Below are positions 6,184-6,368 of a stretch of DNA of 6,368 nucleotides, piece by piece (position 1 is the first letter of the stretch; every line of letters starts with the position of its first letter). The position numbers and the translations under genes are program-made. The stretch is from RGIG5612 sp963589005 (GTDB taxonomy: Bacteria; Bacillota; Clostridia; Lachnospirales; Lachnospiraceae), in NCBI GenBank assembly GCA_963589005.1, contig CAVAJR010000051.1, positions 1 to 6,368 on the forward strand, in the 5' to 3' direction. A model generated the notes under the pieces. It was given only the letters and a program-made list of their open reading frames with translations. It did not search any database and was not told where the DNA came from.

Positions 6184-6368
6184 ATGTATAATTGTTCAGA
6201 AGCAAGAATGGAAGATAAAATAAAAACATTCTCAAAATTCGGAGATGCAGGACATGGCGGGATCACAAGATATTCAATGTCTCCTGAGGCGATTCAGGCA
6301 AGAAATGAATTCAAAAAGAGAATGGAAGCCATTGGAGCAATCATTGAAACGGATGATATTGCCAATGT
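6184..6368 (+). CDS. M20-family Zn amidohydrolase, probable beta-ureidopropionase (3' truncated by window edge)
   Basis: Only the first 61 codons are present, and the frame is open to the right edge. The reading begins MYNCSEARMEDKI, then shows the N-terminal signature of the allantoate amidohydrolase / N-carbamoyl-amino-acid hydrolase / beta-ureidopropionase group: a short helix, FGDAGHGGITRYSMSPEAI, a helix beginning with QARNEFKKRM, then AIGAIIETDDIAN. The GGITR-YS pattern and the final D-x-x-x-N approach to the catalytic domain are typical. Metal ligands lie beyond the window and cannot be checked. In this operon the missing step is hydrolysis of N-carbamoyl-beta-alanine to beta-alanine, CO2 and NH3, so beta-ureidopropionase (PydC-type) is the best call. 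Allantoate amidohydrolase and N-carbamoyl-L-amino-acid hydrolase are the alternatives. It starts 17 bases after the dehydrogenase stop. Confidence 0.82.
   Translation, partial: MYNCSEARMEDKIKTFSKFGDAGHGGITRYSMSPEAIQARNEFKKRMEAIGAIIETDDIAN

Overview
The window is an accessory catabolic operon, all on the + strand, from a low-to-moderate GC anaerobic Firmicute. The codon choice (AGA for Arg, GGA, GCA, ACA, CTT), the strong AGGAGG-type ribosome sites and the acidic, Tyr/Ser-rich binding protein resemble Clostridia, perhaps Lachnospiraceae. This is an impression from style; no marker gene fixes the taxon.

Layout: (1) 1-709, the 3' part of an NMT1/THI5-type ABC transporter substrate-binding protein; (2) 710-791, a gap with a perfect 8-bp hairpin and the ribosome site of the next gene; (3) 792-2159, dihydropyrimidinase; (4) 2195-3652, a PreA-type dihydropyrimidine dehydrogenase with an extra N-terminal iron-sulfur domain; (5) 3678-5015, a class III PLP aminotransferase; (6) 5012-6166, an iron-type alcohol dehydrogenase that overlaps the aminotransferase by 4 bases; (7) 6184 to the right edge, the N-terminal 61 codons of an M20-family Zn amidohydrolase of the beta-ureidopropionase/allantoate amidohydrolase type. 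Gaps between genes are 82, 35, 25, -4 and 17 bases, which fits a single transcript. No gene-free stretch exceeds 82 bases. I saw no tRNA, rRNA, CRISPR array, insertion sequence or convincing promoter.

Together the genes encode a reductive pyrimidine degradation route: uracil (or thymine) is imported, reduced to dihydrouracil, opened to N-carbamoyl-beta-alanine, hydrolysed to beta-alanine, CO2 and NH3, transaminated to malonic semialdehyde, and reduced to 3-hydroxypropionate. If the glutamate made by transamination is recycled by glutamate dehydrogenase, the sum is uracil + 2[H] + 3 H2O -> 3-hydroxypropionate + CO2 + 2 NH3. The pathway would then yield nitrogen and also consume reducing equivalents, which suits an anaerobe. 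The first three enzymatic steps are well established. The transaminase/reductase ending and the transporter's substrate are inferred from context. The least ordinary part is the dehydrogenase, which looks like mammalian DPD with its FAD and NADPH domains removed. No flavoprotein partner is visible in this window.
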